NCBI GenBank assembly: GCA_021531775.1
Contig: JAFBIU010000024.1
Span: 1 to 51,484 of the forward strand
Length of the DNA stretch: 51,484 bases
Direction: 5' to 3'
Source: Parabacteroides distasonis
Lineage (GTDB): Bacteria; Bacteroidota; Bacteroidia; Bacteroidales; Tannerellaceae
Position numbers and translations under genes: made by a program. The stretch's first letter is position 1. Each line of letters starts with the position of its first letter. Shown piece by piece: positions 15,273-23,206 of the stretch. The notes under the pieces are model-generated. The model was given only the letters and a program-made list of their open reading frames with translations, was not told where the DNA came from and did no database searches.

Positions 15273-16274
15273 TTACTTCTTCATAGCCTCTTCGACAGCT
15301 ACAGCAACAGCTACAGTTGCACCTACCATCGGGTTGTTACCCATACCCAAGAAGCCCATCATTTCTACGTGAGCAGGTACAGATGAAGAACCAGCGAACT
15401 GAGCGTCAGAGTGCATACGACCCAGTGTATCGGTCATACCGTAAGAAGCGGGACCTGCAGCCATGTTATCCGGGTGCAATGTACGGCCCGTACCACCACC
15501 AGAAGCTACAGAGAAGTAGGGCTTACCAGCCAATACACGCTCCTTCTTGTAAGTACCTGCAACCGGGTGCTGGAAACGTGTCGGGTTTGTAGAGTTACCC
15601 GTGATAGATACATCTACATCTTCCTTCCACATGATAGCTACACCTTCGCGAACATCGTCAGCACCGTAGCATTTTACTTTTGAACGCAAGCCGTTAGAGT
15701 AGGGCTTCTCTTCGATCACGTTCACTTCACCTGTCATGTAGTCGAACTGAGTCTGTACATAGGTGAAACCGTTGATACGAGAGATGATCTTGGCAGCATC
15801 CTTACCCAGACCGTTCAGGATAACGCGCAACGGCTCTTTACGAACCTTGTTAGCCATCTCAGCGATCTTGATAGCACCTTCAGCAGCAGCGAATGATTCG
15901 TGACCAGCCAAGAAAGCGAAGCACTTTGTATCTTCGCGGAGCAGACGGGCAGCCAAGTTACCGTGGCCGATACCTACCTTACGGTCGTCAGCTACAGAAC
16001 CTGCGATACAGAATGCCTGCAAACCGATACCGATTGCCTCAGCAGCGTCAGCAGCATTTGTGCAACCCTTCTTGATAGCGATGGCAGCACCTACTACGTA
16101 TGCCCAGCAAGCGTTTTCGAAACAGATCGGTTGAGTTTCCTTACACATTGTATAAGGATCGATACCCTTGGCGTCGCAGATAGCCTTTGCGTCTTCGATA
16201 CCGTTGATACCATATTCACTTAAAACCGCGTTGATATGATCAATACGGCGGTCATAACTTTCAAATAAAGCCAT
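15273..16274 (-). CDS. GGGtGRT protein
   Basis: A 333-residue protein with the diagnostic VASGGGTGRTLHPDNM motif near residue 272 and several conserved Cys (DAKAICDAKGIDPYTMCKE, QPICFENACWAYV). The GGGtGRT family is widespread in anaerobes and always seems to travel with an Fe-S scaffold-like gene, here two genes upstream in the same operon. The biochemical role is unknown; binding of a metal cluster or redox cofactor is a reasonable inference. Regular codon use suggests strong expression. Confidence 0.92.
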   Translation of the reverse strand: MALFESYDRRIDHINAVLSEYGINGIEDAKAICDAKGIDPYTMCKETQPICFENACWAYVVGAAIAIKKGCTNAADAAEAIGIGLQAFCIAGSVADDRKVGIGHGNLAARLLREDTKCFAFLAGHESFAAAEGAIKIAEMANKVRKEPLRVILNGLGKDAAKIISRINGFTYVQTQFDYMTGEVNVIEEKPYSNGLRSKVKCYGADDVREGVAIMWKEDVDVSITGNSTNPTRFQHPVAGTYKKERVLAGKPYFSVASGGGTGRTLHPDNMAAGPASYGMTDTLGRMHSDAQFAGSSSVPAHVEMMGFLGMGNNPMVGATVAVAVAVEEAMKK

Positions 16275-16284
16275 ATTCTTTTTT

Positions 16285-16476
16285 TTACTTTTTAAAATTC
16301 TTATTTACCAGGAATAGAGATAACAGAAAGTTGAAAACAAGCACGCCACCGCAGCAGGCCATGTAGAACGCCATCCAAGGCTTCTCACCCTTGAGGGAGA
16401 AGTAGGCAATGGTGGTGACCACCAGCGTGATGACGATCAGCCCACAGAGGATGCGTGTCAGTGTTTTCTTATTCAT
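16285..16476 (-). CDS. Small two-span membrane protein in GGGtGRT operon
   Basis: A 63-residue protein with two predicted membrane helices (ILCGLIVITLVVTTIAYFSL, and MAFYMACCGGVLVFNFLLSL) and a basic tail VNKNFKK. It overlaps the end of the scaffold-like gene by 8 bases and ends 10 bases before the GGGtGRT start, so translation is probably coupled. Its function is unknown; it may anchor the complex to the membrane. Confidence 0.75.
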   Translation of the reverse strand: MNKKTLTRILCGLIVITLVVTTIAYFSLKGEKPWMAFYMACCGGVLVFNFLLSLFLVNKNFKK

Positions 16477-17161
16477 GACGAGGATCGATATATTTTACAG
16501 CTTCTTTGAAACGACCGTAAGAGCCCTTAGCCTTCTCCAGCGCTTCGTTAGCGTCCATACCCTTCTTGACCATATCCATGAACTTGCCCAGGTGAACAAA
16601 TTCATAACCGATTACTTCATTGTCAGCGTCCAAAGCCATGCGTGTGCAATAGCCCTCTGCCATTTCCAAATAACGAGTACCCTTGGCCAATGTACCGAAC
16701 ATCGTACCTACCTGGCTGCGCAGACCCTTACCCAGGTCTTCCAAGCTGGCACCTACAACCAAACCACCCTCAGAGAAGGCAGACTGTGTACGACCGTAAA
16801 CGATCTGCAAGAACAATTCGCGCATAGCCGTGTTGATGGCGTCACATACCAAGTCTGTGTTCAGTGCTTCCAACAGCGTCTTACCCGGAAGAATTTCAGA
16901 AGCCATAGCGGCAGAGTGTGTCATACCTGAGCAACCGATCGTCTCAACAAGAGCCTCCTGGATAATACCCTCTTTTACGTTCAGTGTCAGTTTACAGCCA
17001 CCCTGTTGCGGTGCACACCAGCCGATACCGTGAGTCAAACCGGAGATGTCGGTGATCTGAGTTGCCCGAACCCACTTTCCTTCTTCAGGAATCGGAGCAC
17101 ATTGGTGGTTAGCTCCCTTCTTAACAACACACATGTGTTGAACTTCTTGTGAATAAATCAT
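16469..17161 (-). CDS. Iron-sulfur scaffold-like protein (NifU-N type) partnered with GGGtGRT
   Basis: A 230-residue protein with an IscU/NifU N-type core: GGCKLTLNVKEGIIQEALVE, then GCSGMTHSAAMASEILPGKT with the Cys-Ser-Gly site. Further Cys occur at CVVKKGANHQC and GWCAPQQGGC. The C-terminal half (MALDADNEVIGYEFVHLGKF) is particular to the version that accompanies GGGtGRT. First gene of a three-gene operon, with a promoter about 90 bases upstream. The cellular target of any cluster is unknown. Confidence 0.88.
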   Translation of the reverse strand: MIYSQEVQHMCVVKKGANHQCAPIPEEGKWVRATQITDISGLTHGIGWCAPQQGGCKLTLNVKEGIIQEALVETIGCSGMTHSAAMASEILPGKTLLEALNTDLVCDAINTAMRELFLQIVYGRTQSAFSEGGLVVGASLEDLGKGLRSQVGTMFGTLAKGTRYLEMAEGYCTRMALDADNEVIGYEFVHLGKFMDMVKKGMDANEALEKAKGSYGRFKEAVKYIDPRHE

Positions 17162-17247
17162 AATCGCTAATTTATTATATTAAAATGATAATAAAACTTT
17201 GGCTTTTTTCGTTGCTAACGCCCCTCTCTTAGGGACGGAAAACCGCA

Positions 17248-17255
17248 CAAAGGTA
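17248..17255 (-). promoter_or_regulatory. -7 box for GGGtGRT operon
   Basis: CAAAGGTA on the plus strand is TACCTTTG on the minus strand, matching TAnnTTTG. It would give an untranslated leader of about 80 nt. Confidence 0.5.
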
Positions 17256-17291
17256 AAAATTTATATTTATGCATTCAATAACCAACAACAG

Positions 17292-18398
17292 TTATTTTAA
17301 AATTTCTTCCAGTTTGGCTGCAATTTCTTTGCCGTGGAGCTTCTTGCAGAGAATTGTACCATCCTTATCCACCAAAATGGTGTGCGGAATGCTGTTGACT
17401 CCGTAGAGGGCGGCACCGGCATTCTTCCATCCTTGCAGGTCGGAGAGCTGGGTCCAGGTGATGCCTAAGTCTTGCACGCCTTTGGCCCACGCATCGGCTT
17501 TGCTATCCAACGAGATGCCCACGATTTCGAAGCCTTTGCTCTTGTATTGCTTGTAAGCAGCTACCAGGTTCGGCATGTCGGCACGGCAGGGGGGACACCA
17601 GCTGGCCCAGAAGTCGATCAGGACCACTTTACCGTTTCCTACGAATTCGGAGAGCTTGTGCATCTTGCCCTCCGCATCGGCCATTTCGAAGTCGATGAAC
17701 TTCTTTCCAACAGCTGAGTTCTTCAAAATGTTCAAGTGTTCGATCATTTTGTCAATGCCGCGAACCGCTTTGAAGGTGTCGTTGGCCTTGGCCAGGATGG
17801 CCTCCTGATCTTCGTCGGAGAGGTCGTAACGGGCATCACTGAACACCTTGGCGGCTACCTGCTTGTCGCAGTTGGCCTCGATGTAGGCTTTCAAGGCTTG
17901 GCTGGCTTCGGCTTCGATGGCCTCATATTGCTCCATGGCGGCCTCCTTGACAGCTTCGTCTGCTGATTTGAGCTGGTCGGTCAACGGTTCAGCTTTGGCA
18001 CGGATGCCCTTGACCTGATCTTGCAATGCCTTGAAGGCATCGTTCTCCGGTGTACCGCTCACGGCGGGTGCCTCTTCGTTCAACACGGCCTGCAGACGTG
18101 CATTTTCCAACGTGAAGATGGCCGTATAGGGTGCGTTCTCCCCGGCACTTACACGACGCATTTCTTGGTCGCCCACGTACAGCACACAGAGGGTAGGGGT
18201 TGCCTGTTCGCCTTGGAAGGTGAAGGCTCCATTGGTCACGACGGCACTGTCGATCGGTGCCTCTTCGCCATATTTCACCAGATAGACCTGTTTTCCATCT
18301 GCCTGGCTATCGGCTACGGTTCCTTGAATCTCGAAACCCGGTTTTTGGCTGCATGCCACCATGAGGAGGGAGGCAGCCAGGGATAAATACTTTTTCAT
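17292..18398 (-). CDS. TlpA-like thiol-disulfide oxidoreductase lipoprotein with DUF4369 domain
   Basis: Start set at ATG 18398 (MKKYLSLAASLLMVACSQKP), a clear lipoprotein signal; the upstream in-frame extension has no such sense. Residues about 20-120 form a DUF4369-type beta domain, 125-220 a helical segment rich in Ala/Glu, and 230 to the end a thioredoxin-like AhpC/TSA domain with the active site FWASWCPPCRADMPN and the cis-Pro loop NSIPHTILVDKDG. It acts in the periplasm, reducing or rearranging disulfides of partner proteins. Likely monocistronic, with a promoter at 18438-18470. Confidence 0.92.
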   Translation of the reverse strand: MKKYLSLAASLLMVACSQKPGFEIQGTVADSQADGKQVYLVKYGEEAPIDSAVVTNGAFTFQGEQATPTLCVLYVGDQEMRRVSAGENAPYTAIFTLENARLQAVLNEEAPAVSGTPENDAFKALQDQVKGIRAKAEPLTDQLKSADEAVKEAAMEQYEAIEAEASQALKAYIEANCDKQVAAKVFSDARYDLSDEDQEAILAKANDTFKAVRGIDKMIEHLNILKNSAVGKKFIDFEMADAEGKMHKLSEFVGNGKVVLIDFWASWCPPCRADMPNLVAAYKQYKSKGFEIVGISLDSKADAWAKGVQDLGITWTQLSDLQGWKNAGAALYGVNSIPHTILVDKDGTILCKKLHGKEIAAKLEEILK

Positions 18399-18437
18399 GT
18401 CCAAAATACTATTTTTACTTGTTGTGTATAGTGGGGA

Positions 18438-18470
18438 CAAAGATAACCTTTTTCTGACCGAAATGGGCAA
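18438..18470 (-). promoter_or_regulatory. Promoter of TlpA-like gene
   Basis: Plus-strand CAAAGATA (18438-18445) is a minus-strand TATCTTTG; CAA at 18468-18470 is a TTG 22 bases upstream of it. The start of transcription would be about 30-35 bases before ATG 18398. Confidence 0.6.
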
Positions 18471-18504
18471 GAAATTGAGGGGATTTTACCATAATCAATA
18501 TGGG

Positions 18505-20001
18505 TCACTTCTCATACTTCGACCAATAATAATAGGTCTCATGCGACAGTTCGCCTTCGACGTGGAAACGGTTGGAGGCGGATAGCTGGAAGAGATACCC
18601 CTGTTCGGCATCGGTGGGCATCGGCAGGTAGATGACCGTGTCGCGAATGCCGGTTGCCAAGAGGCACTGGGCCGATGTCGCGTCGATACGCTTCTTGCGC
18701 GTGTAGTAGAGGGAATAGGTCACCTCTTGTGTCTCGCCAGCCGGTTTCGACCAGGAGATTTTCAGTTCATTGTCGGCCACCTTTTCCACATGGGGAGCTG
18801 CAGGTCTGGCCGGCGGCTGGCTGTTGAACCAGGTGAGTGGCGGCAGCTGGGCCGGATATCGGTAGTAATGGTCGCGCAACGCGTCGTATAGCCCCTTGGT
18901 GTTGTGGATCAGGTTGCCGCACCGGAAGTAGGCTGTTCCCGCCACCCCATGCGCACGACTATATTCGATCTGGTCGGTAATGTCCTCCATACGCCAATCC
19001 GCTTCCTCCTTTTCCATCCGGTAAGCCCCCAACCCAGGCACAACCAACCGTTCGTGGCTGTTCTCCATCCAGTTCTCTACAAAGGGGTAGAAGTTTTTGT
19101 CGAGGTAGTACATCATCGGGACAATCATGTCTTGCTTGCCCTCCTTCATCCACTGTTTCGGATCCTGATAGACGCTCTCGTAGGCTGTCCATCCGGCATT
19201 GGGCACCTCTGGGATCCGATTGTATTTCCCTAAGGGGGAACTGCTCACCTGCACCCACGGCTTGAGTTGCTTGACCTGATCGTAGATGCGATAGACCAGC
19301 CGGTTGATGTTGTCGCGTCGCCAGGCTGCCAACTCCTTCTTGCCTCCGTAGCGCTGGTAGCTCTTCCGGTCGGGAAAGGCATCGGCCTTCTCCGGATAGC
19401 GGATGTAATCGAAATGGATACCGTCGATGTCGTAGTTGGAGACCAGTTCGCGAACGAGCGAGAGCAGGTAGTCTGCTGTCTCTGGAATGCCCGGGTCCAG
19501 ATACCATTCACCATTATGCCGGATGCAGAGTTTGGCATGGCGTTTGACGGTCGAAAGTTTGCCCTGTTCTTTGACCCGATCGTAGGTACCCAATGGAAAG
19601 GTGACGAACCAGGCATGACATTCGAGTCCTCGTTTGTGACACTCTTCGATGGCAAATGTCAACGGATCGTAGCCGGGCAATACCCCATAGTTGCCGGAGA
19701 AGGTGGCAGAGACCACTTCGTGCGAGGAGCGATAGATGACATCGCCTCGCTGTCGTACTTGCAGAAAAACGGTGTTGAAGTTGGCTTCTTGCAGGCGGTC
19801 CAATATATGGCAAAGTTCTTCCTGTTGGGCCCGTTTGCCGGCTTCCGTCGTAGCCGTATGTCGTGGCCAGTCCAATCCATAGATGGTAGTCAGCCAAACC
19901 GCACGTATCTCTTGTTTCGGATATTCCGTTTTATTGGCACCCCACAGATGCAGGCCGATCCACAGGAATAATCCCAATGTGTACAATTTTATGTTGCTCA
20001 T
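18505..20001 (-). CDS. Secreted GHL10-type glycoside hydrolase (family 10-like) with Fn3 domain
   Basis: Start at ATG 20001 (MSNIKLYTLGLFLWIGLHLWG, signal peptide) gives 498 aa; a longer frame to 20091 lacks a signal. The region RAVWLTTIYGLDWPRH, FNTVFLQVRQRGDVIYRSS, HAWFVTFPLGTYDR, GIHFDYIRYP and QDMIVPMMYYLDKNFYPFVE matches the GHL10 (DUF187) glycosidase-like barrel. The last hundred residues, ARPAAPHVEKVADNELKISW onward, are a fibronectin type III domain. Relatives act on bacterial cell-wall or uncharacterised glycans. It stands alone; the promoter is at 20021. Confidence 0.88.
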   Translation of the reverse strand: MSNIKLYTLGLFLWIGLHLWGANKTEYPKQEIRAVWLTTIYGLDWPRHTATTEAGKRAQQEELCHILDRLQEANFNTVFLQVRQRGDVIYRSSHEVVSATFSGNYGVLPGYDPLTFAIEECHKRGLECHAWFVTFPLGTYDRVKEQGKLSTVKRHAKLCIRHNGEWYLDPGIPETADYLLSLVRELVSNYDIDGIHFDYIRYPEKADAFPDRKSYQRYGGKKELAAWRRDNINRLVYRIYDQVKQLKPWVQVSSSPLGKYNRIPEVPNAGWTAYESVYQDPKQWMKEGKQDMIVPMMYYLDKNFYPFVENWMENSHERLVVPGLGAYRMEKEEADWRMEDITDQIEYSRAHGVAGTAYFRCGNLIHNTKGLYDALRDHYYRYPAQLPPLTWFNSQPPARPAAPHVEKVADNELKISWSKPAGETQEVTYSLYYTRKKRIDATSAQCLLATGIRDTVIYLPMPTDAEQGYLFQLSASNRFHVEGELSHETYYYWSKYEK

Positions 20002-20020
20002 TTTTTTCTTTTTCGGCCGA

Positions 20021-20028
20021 CAAAGATA
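20021..20028 (-). promoter_or_regulatory. -7 box for GHL10 gene
   Basis: CAAAGATA on the plus strand reads TATCTTTG on the minus strand, 20 bases before the chosen ATG 20001. This closeness supports that start over the upstream in-frame ATG at 20091. Confidence 0.55.
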
Positions 20029-20401
20029 CAATGTTCTCTTATATCGTGACGTTATTATGGAACAACACGACTTAATAAAGTTTAAATTCATCTGTTCTAA
20101 CCCTCGAAAAAAAGGTTCGCACCAATCTGCTTGGTTCAGTCAGGTGCATTTGGGTGGCTCCAGTTGGCCGCTTTTTGATCCATCCTGACCACTTTTCTAT
20201 CGCAAGATCGCTTTTTGTGTCGTCTAAGGACCGTAAAATCACCCGATCAGGCTCCTGTTTATGCTCCAAATCCCCATGTATCTGCTGTTTTTTCCACGTG
20301 CGAACCGGGTGTGAAAGGATGGTTATCAGACTTGATGATGGTGTTTAAATAGCTGTTAATTAAACTTGTATGTGCATTAACCCAGGGGCGTCTGTCAAGT
20401 C

Positions 20402-20587
20402 GGTTCCCAAAGTTCCCGAAGTTCCCACTTGATTTTTCGGCATGTCAATTTCGGTCATTAATAATCAATATATAGCATATATAATAATATAATTTATATT
20501 ATTATATATGCTATATTATTAATAATAATTAGCAATTAGTTGTGCAGTGCGAAAATTTGTGTGGGAACTTGGGGAACTTTGAGAACC
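20402..20587. repeat. Palindromic element with GTTCCC arms and A/T core
   Basis: Left arm 20402-20428 and right arm 20561-20587 are inverted copies matching at 25 of 27 positions; each contains three GTTCCC-like steps (GGTTCCCAAAGTTCCC...). At the exact centre, 20471-20515 is a perfect inverted repeat of two 22-base A/T-rich arms (starting TATAGCATATATAATAA) around one T. The sequences between arms and core are also partly complementary. The plan is the same as the element at 3066-3244 but the sequence differs. The gap 20029-21123 has no gene I can support. Confidence 0.75.
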
Positions 20588-20622
20588 GCCCTTCAGAACA
20601 GCCTTTGGAGGAGACTCTTCGT

Positions 20623-20780
20623 GCGACCCCGAGGTAGGTGGTTGGCCTGCATCAGGTGGCCGCAATGACTCTCTGTGGATTGGTCTGGTGCGATCTCGTG
20701 ATGGCGTAATTGCGATCCCTCGATGGAAAAATTGCGGCTACGAGGTGGTAACAATTGCTACCACGCGTGTTAGCAAAATC
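20623..20780. repeat. Degenerate tandem array of seven 22-24 bp units
   Basis: Units at 20623, 20645, 20667, 20690, 20712, 20734 and 20757. Units 4-6 share GCGATCTCGTGATGGCGTAATT-like sequence with AATT at the end; unit 1 begins GCGACCCCGAGG. A near palindrome GTGGTAACAATTGCTACCAC lies at 20745-20764 across a unit boundary. Identity between units is loose. The spacing is close to that of the arrays near 33 and 34.3 kb. Confidence 0.5.
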
Positions 20781-21123
20781 GCCTGGTAGAGGCCCTGCTG
20801 AAATCTCCCTGCAATCTGCTGATCGATAGTCAGATCCTTTCATGGCAGCGGAAAGTGTCTTCTGCGAACGCGGAAATGCATTACTTTTGTCGAAAACAGT
20901 GTGAAGAATGAAGGTTAGATTGGCGAAAACGGAGCATACCCACCCACTAAGGCTGATTTCTTCTGTAAACTTTGGCATCACGACTTTGATCCCTGTTGAC
21001 AGAACTCTAAATTTGCTACCGGAAGTTATATGACGAGTAGCAGGTTGGGGATTAAATAAAACCGTCTGTCAGGAATTTCCGTAAATGGATGTGTGTTGTG
21101 AAACGGAAAAAATAACGATCGGT

Positions 21124-21154
21124 TTGGTAGTGAGGGAACAAATGGTTATCTTCG
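21124..21154 (+). promoter_or_regulatory. Promoter of AAA-ATPase-like gene
   Basis: TTG 21124-21126, a 20-base spacer and TATCTTCG 21147-21154 (one deviation from TAnnTTTG) lie about 45 bases before ATG 21197. Confidence 0.5.
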
Positions 21155-21196
21155 CGAGAGAAAAGTGATATTCATCCAAATAGATTTAGGTAAGGT

Positions 21197-22933
21197 ATGG
21201 AGAACTATAAACTGTTGCCGTATGGCATATCGAATTATGTGCAGGTTAGGCGCGAGGGATTGTTCCTGGTTGACAAGACCATGTATCTCGAACGTATGGA
21301 GAGGGCGGGCAACTTTCTTTTCCTGATCCGTCCACGTCGCTTCGGCAAGAGTCTTTTCCTGTCGATGATGGAATCGTATTATGACATCGAGGCGAAGGGT
21401 GATTTCGATACCTTGTTCGGTGATACGTATGTTGGCAGTCATCCGACCCCAGAGCGTAATGCCTACCAGGTGTTGAGTTTGGATTTCTCCATTGCTGGTG
21501 GGAATATCGATGAACTGCAGGCGAATGTGAACGGGTATCTGGATGTCGTGTACGGAATATTCGTCTCAAAGTATGCAAAATATTATCCCGAAGGATACAA
21601 GGAGGGTTACGAGCAGCAGAAATCAACGAGTGATCGGATGAATTATGTGCATGCGATGATAAAGCGGTATCAGGTGAATGCGTATCTGATCGTTGATGAG
21701 TATGACAATTTTACGAACAATGTACTCAACAAACATGGCGAAGCAGTATATCATGCCATGACGCATGCAGAAGGATTTTATCGTGAATTGTTCAAACGCT
21801 TCAAACCCAGCTTTACACGCATTCTGATGATGGGGGTGAGTCCCGTGACGATGGATGATGTGACGAGCGGCTACAACATTGCCACGGCCCTGACTTTGGA
21901 GAAGCAGTTCAACGAGATGCTGGGGTTTAGTGACGATGAGGTGCGTCAGATCATCCGCTATTACAACGAGGCTGGTGCCTTTTCACTCGATGTGGAGGAG
22001 ACGCTCAAAGAGATGCGTCCGTGGTATGACGGTTATTGTTTCTCTGAATATGGGAATGTGGAGGACCATCACGTATTTAACACGGACATGGTGCTCTATT
22101 ATCTGAAGAGTTTCCTGTTGAATGGGGAGCCCCCGACGGAGATGGTGGATCCGAACACGAAGACCGATTATGCGAAGCTGGACCGTGTTGTCCGTTTGGA
22201 CAAGATCGATGGAGACCGCAAGGGTGTACTCTTGGAGATTGCGCAACGTGGCTATACGTATGGCCGTGTGAAACGCTCTTTTCCGGCCAATCAGCTCACC
22301 GATCCGAACATGTTCAAGAGCCTGCTGTTTTACTATGGGATGGTGACTATCCAGGGAATGCGTGGTGCCAGTGCCATATTGGGAATTCCGAACAATAACG
22401 TGCGGGAGCAGTATTTCAATTACCTGTTGGTGGAGTACGACAAGATCAAGAAGCTCGACCTTTCTGGTCTGACCGATAGTTTTGATGCAGCAGCACTGGA
22501 TGGTCAGTGGCGGGAAATGATGGAGTGCATCTGCCGTCAGTATCACGATACGACCTCCGTACGCAGCCTGATCGAGGGCGAGCGCAACCTGCAGGGCTTC
22601 ATGAACGCCTTGCTGACACTCAATCCCTATTACCTTATCTGTCCCGAGGTGGAGTTAAACCATGGATATTGTGACTTCTTTCTGATGCCCGATTTGGAGC
22701 GTTATCCCGACATCCGTCATTCCTACATCATCGAGTTGAAGTATTTGCCGATGACTGCCACGCAGGCTGAGGCGGACAAGCAGTGGCATGAGGCGGTGGA
22801 GCAGATCCGGAGGTATGCTCAAGGACAAGTCGTGCACCGCATGATCGGGAAGACGCAGCTACACCTCCTCATTGCCCAGCTCAAAGGATATGACCTGCTG
22901 AAACTGGATCAGGTTGAACTGTCACTGTCATAA
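21197..22933 (+). CDS. AAA-ATPase-like / PD-(D/E)XK protein
   Basis: A 578-residue protein with N-terminal LPYGISNYVQVRREGLFLVD and a Walker A-like [14 protein letters not shown], the AAA-ATPase-like family (about residues 5-220, Walker B-like AYLIVDEYDNF). The C-terminus has a nuclease-like DUF1703 domain with DFFLMPD and IIELKYLP (the D and ExK of PD-(D/E)XK). Such proteins are very abundant in Bacteroidales, often many copies per genome; the role is unproven, perhaps nucleic-acid processing or defence. A partial relative lies at the right end of the window. It is preceded by its own promoter. Confidence 0.88.
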   Translation: MENYKLLPYGISNYVQVRREGLFLVDKTMYLERMERAGNFLFLIRPRRFGKSLFLSMMESYYDIEAKGDFDTLFGDTYVGSHPTPERNAYQVLSLDFSIAGGNIDELQANVNGYLDVVYGIFVSKYAKYYPEGYKEGYEQQKSTSDRMNYVHAMIKRYQVNAYLIVDEYDNFTNNVLNKHGEAVYHAMTHAEGFYRELFKRFKPSFTRILMMGVSPVTMDDVTSGYNIATALTLEKQFNEMLGFSDDEVRQIIRYYNEAGAFSLDVEETLKEMRPWYDGYCFSEYGNVEDHHVFNTDMVLYYLKSFLLNGEPPTEMVDPNTKTDYAKLDRVVRLDKIDGDRKGVLLEIAQRGYTYGRVKRSFPANQLTDPNMFKSLLFYYGMVTIQGMRGASAILGIPNNNVREQYFNYLLVEYDKIKKLDLSGLTDSFDAAALDGQWREMMECICRQYHDTTSVRSLIEGERNLQGFMNALLTLNPYYLICPEVELNHGYCDFFLMPDLERYPDIRHSYIIELKYLPMTATQAEADKQWHEAVEQIRRYAQGQVVHRMIGKTQLHLLIAQLKGYDLLKLDQVELSLS

Positions 22934-23149
22934 TGCAGTAGTATCATAACAGCAAAGAATATCAGGAAATAAACTGTCCATCGGGTTGTGGATTCCGTAT
23001 TGATGTTATGTTATGATGCCCTTCCTTTACATAATTGATGTTGTGATGTGGGGATTTGTGACAAAAAATCCAATGTAGCGATAGACAAAAATTTTTGTGT
23101 AAAGATACGGTTTTTTGGGGAGAACTTCCGTGCAAAAATGATGGGATTA

Positions 23150-23181
23150 TTGTCAGATTTAGGCAAGTTTGTATATCTTTG
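23150..23181 (+). promoter_or_regulatory. Promoter of the glycosidase-esterase cluster
   Basis: TTG 23150-23152, a 21-base spacer and TATCTTTG 23174-23181. Transcription would begin about 20 bases before ATG 23207 and may continue through the next two genes. Confidence 0.65.
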
Positions 23182-23206
23182 TGATTAAATATCAATCTAT
23201 GAATTT

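Noticed and set aside
20652-20981. Possible 109-aa minus-strand gene
   Set aside because: It runs through the degenerate tandem array and has no recognisable sequence or promoter.
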